From positions 1 to 64,000 of the forward strand of contig CAJXLN010000003.1 of assembly GCA_913056255.1 (NCBI GenBank): a DNA stretch of 64,000 nt, written 5' to 3'. This document shows, in pieces, positions 62,936 to 64,000 of the stretch. Made by a program: the position numbers and the translations under genes. Numbering within the stretch: the stretch's first letter is position 1; each line of letters begins with the position of its first letter. Source of the DNA: an uncultured Thermotogae bacterium. GTDB taxonomy: Bacteria; Thermotogota; Thermotogae; Mesoaciditogales; Mesoaciditogaceae. The notes under the pieces were generated by a model, which saw only the letters and a list, made by a program, of their open reading frames with translations, made no database searches and had not been told where the DNA came from.

Positions 62936-63565
62936 TTGAACTTACTCGCAATAGACACTTCTTCGAACTGGCTTAAAGTGGCAGTAGATGTTGATGGAGA
63001 AGTGCATTCATCGGTCCTGAGATCAAGAAGTCGCCATTCTGATCTTTTAATGGTTGAAGTAGATCACCTTTTAAAATCTGTTGGGATCACAACGAAGGAT
63101 CTGAACGTGGTTGGATGTGTCATTGGGCCAGGCCATTTTACGGGGATAAGAAGTGGAATTGCCGCTGTAAAAGCGATATCTTTTGCCAATTCCATTCCGG
63201 TGGTTGGAATGACATATGCAGAATGTTTTCGGACGAAAGAGTCGATAATTCTGTTGAGAAGAGCTCGAAAGGGATGGGTGTACGTTTCAGAATACGATGG
63301 AAAATCCTGGACCTATTCTATGAATTCACTCGATTCTATTCCGGAACTCTTGAGTGGAAAAAAGGCAATATCTGAAGAAGAGATAAGAGGTACAAATGTT
63401 CAAATAAACGATGGACCGCTATTCACAGGATTCGACATGCTCATGGCAATGGAAGATGCCTTCAAAGACAAGGCACACATCTACGATCATTTGAGTATCA
63501 AACCCTTTTACGTACAAAGACCCATTGCAGAAGAGAATTTGATGAAAAAAAAAGAGAGGCAATAA
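62936..63565 (+). CDS. tsaB: tRNA threonylcarbamoyladenosine biosynthesis protein TsaB
   Basis: The 209-aa ASKHA-fold protein assists TsaD/TsaE in making t6A37. LLAIDTSSNWLKVAV at the N-terminus, HSDLLMVEVDHLL, and GCVIGPGHFTGIRSGIAAVKA are family signatures; GPGxFTGIR is diagnostic. TTG 62936 is chosen since AAAGGATGG lies seven bases before it; the ATG 62927 has its site too close. C-terminal YVQRPIAEENLMKKK is typical. Confidence 0.93.
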   Translation: MNLLAIDTSSNWLKVAVDVDGEVHSSVLRSRSRHSDLLMVEVDHLLKSVGITTKDLNVVGCVIGPGHFTGIRSGIAAVKAISFANSIPVVGMTYAECFRTKESIILLRRARKGWVYVSEYDGKSWTYSMNSLDSIPELLSGKKAISEEEIRGTNVQINDGPLFTGFDMLMAMEDAFKDKAHIYDHLSIKPFYVQRPIAEENLMKKKERQ

Positions 63566-63568
63566 TGA

Positions 63569-64000
63569 ATGAGAGAGAATCCGCGTAAAGCACTGAACAG
63601 GCTGAAGAGGAATCTGATCGAATCCGAGGTACAAAAGATTTCAGAGGGTTTGGACTCTTCAAATGCAATTGTAATAGCCACGACTCTTAATGAGTTAAAA
63701 AAGTTAAAAGATCCCCTTCATATGTACCGAGCGAAGGAATTGCTTTCGCACGAATCCGATCTTGTAGTAACGGCTGCACTCAAATACCTTAATGCCATGA
63801 ACCATCCAATTTCAGTTGAAGAAATGAAATCACTTCTAAAAAGATCAGTAAAAGTTAGAAAAGAAGCGGCAAAATCAATCAACCTTATAGGATTTGGTCA
63901 AGCCTGCAAATTACTTGGTGTTTTTCTTGGCGATGTATCTTCGGACGTGAGAATTTTTGCACTTCGCTCCATTTCGAAAATTGGATGTGACAGCCTGAGC
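63569..64000 (+). CDS. HEAT-repeat-like protein, truncated by the window end
   Basis: An open frame from ATG 63569, preceded by GAGAGG, runs off the window (144 codons visible). The product is helical, with repeating units such as VVTAALKYLNAMNHPISVEEMK and VRKEAAKSINLIGFG and VRIFALRSISKIG, each with A/L and R/K-E spacing of HEAT or PBS-lyase repeats. Such repeats bind proteins. It follows tsaB by three bases. Function unknown. Confidence 0.7.
   Translation, partial: MRENPRKALNRLKRNLIESEVQKISEGLDSSNAIVIATTLNELKKLKDPLHMYRAKELLSHESDLVVTAALKYLNAMNHPISVEEMKSLLKRSVKVRKEAAKSINLIGFGQACKLLGVFLGDVSSDVRIFALRSISKIGCDSLS

Overview
The window reads as a chromosomal segment of a Thermotogota (Thermotogales-like) bacterium. 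The main reasons are an in-frame phosphoglycerate kinase-triosephosphate isomerase fusion next to GAPDH, a short RNase Z, maltose-type permeases of the large-loop form, many TTG/GTG starts, and dense overlapping operons with strong Shine-Dalgarno sites. Base composition is moderately AT-rich. No reverse gyrase or other hyperthermophile marker is visible, so I cannot place it more finely. Most of the window is ordinary core genome. There are no CRISPR arrays, rRNA genes, prophages or intact transposons; mobile-DNA traces are limited to relics near 1-164, 35300-35436 and 62279-62562, and possibly the paired hairpins at 15879-15981.

Layout. 1-4.6 kb: a possible transposase tail, tRNA-Gly, then the minus-strand operon RseC-like / hpt / small membrane protein / recG / rsmD. 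4.7-9.8 kb: a plus-strand operon with an orphan MutL/GlmL-type chaperone, RNase HI, membrane proteins, a GT4 glycosyltransferase and a BMP-family binding protein. 9.8-10.2 kb: a structure-rich gene-free stretch. 10.2-15.9 kb (minus): FtsB-like, RsmJ-like methyltransferase, miaA, hfq, hflX, an unknown gene and metK, with a lipoprotein gene at the head. 16-19.7 kb: a malF/malG permease pair with unusual insertions. 19.9-23.3 kb: CBS-domain pyrophosphatase and mnmG. 23.4-25.2 kb: tRNA-CAU, a tiny ORF, an EamA exporter and a Gly/Tyr/Arg-rich DUF5320-like protein.

25.2-29.5 kb: a CstA-type transporter with its LytS/LytTR two-component pair. 29.5-32.8 kb: pgk-tpi and gap. 32.9-36 kb: dnaX, ybaB and two type IV pilin-like proteins. 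36-37.8 kb: moeA and mog. 38-40.7 kb: an Mpv17-like membrane protein, murC and tatD. 40.7-45.9 kb (plus): rpsF-ssb-rpsR-rplI, RNase Z, NfeD, an SPFH protein, a permease-like protein and a secreted protein. 46-50 kb (minus): murA, a membrane protein, holA and a ROK kinase. The SRP RNA lies at 50113-50386. 50.4-62.2 kb is almost entirely minus strand: HD-GYP, M50 protease, RluA-type synthase, lspA, cheR, an outer-membrane-like protein, a PHP phosphoesterase, yebC, a RsbU-type phosphatase with a CheY-like protein, a radical SAM pair and an MFS transporter. After a gene-poor gap with a decayed RAYT transposase come tsaB and a truncated repeat protein.

Themes. Many genes serve RNA and translation quality (miaA, mnmG, rsmD, RsmJ-like, RluA, tsaB, RNase Z, hfq, hflX, YbaB, SRP RNA). 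A second group links carbon sensing to glycolysis (CstA/LytSR, pgk-tpi, gap, ROK kinase, MalFG). The least conventional features are the pyrophosphatase with no canonical start codon upstream of its first metal motif, the roughly 500-residue extracytoplasmic insert in the MalG-like permease, a strong promoter firing almost directly into a terminator near 23.4 kb, and the structured 9.8-10.2 kb region.
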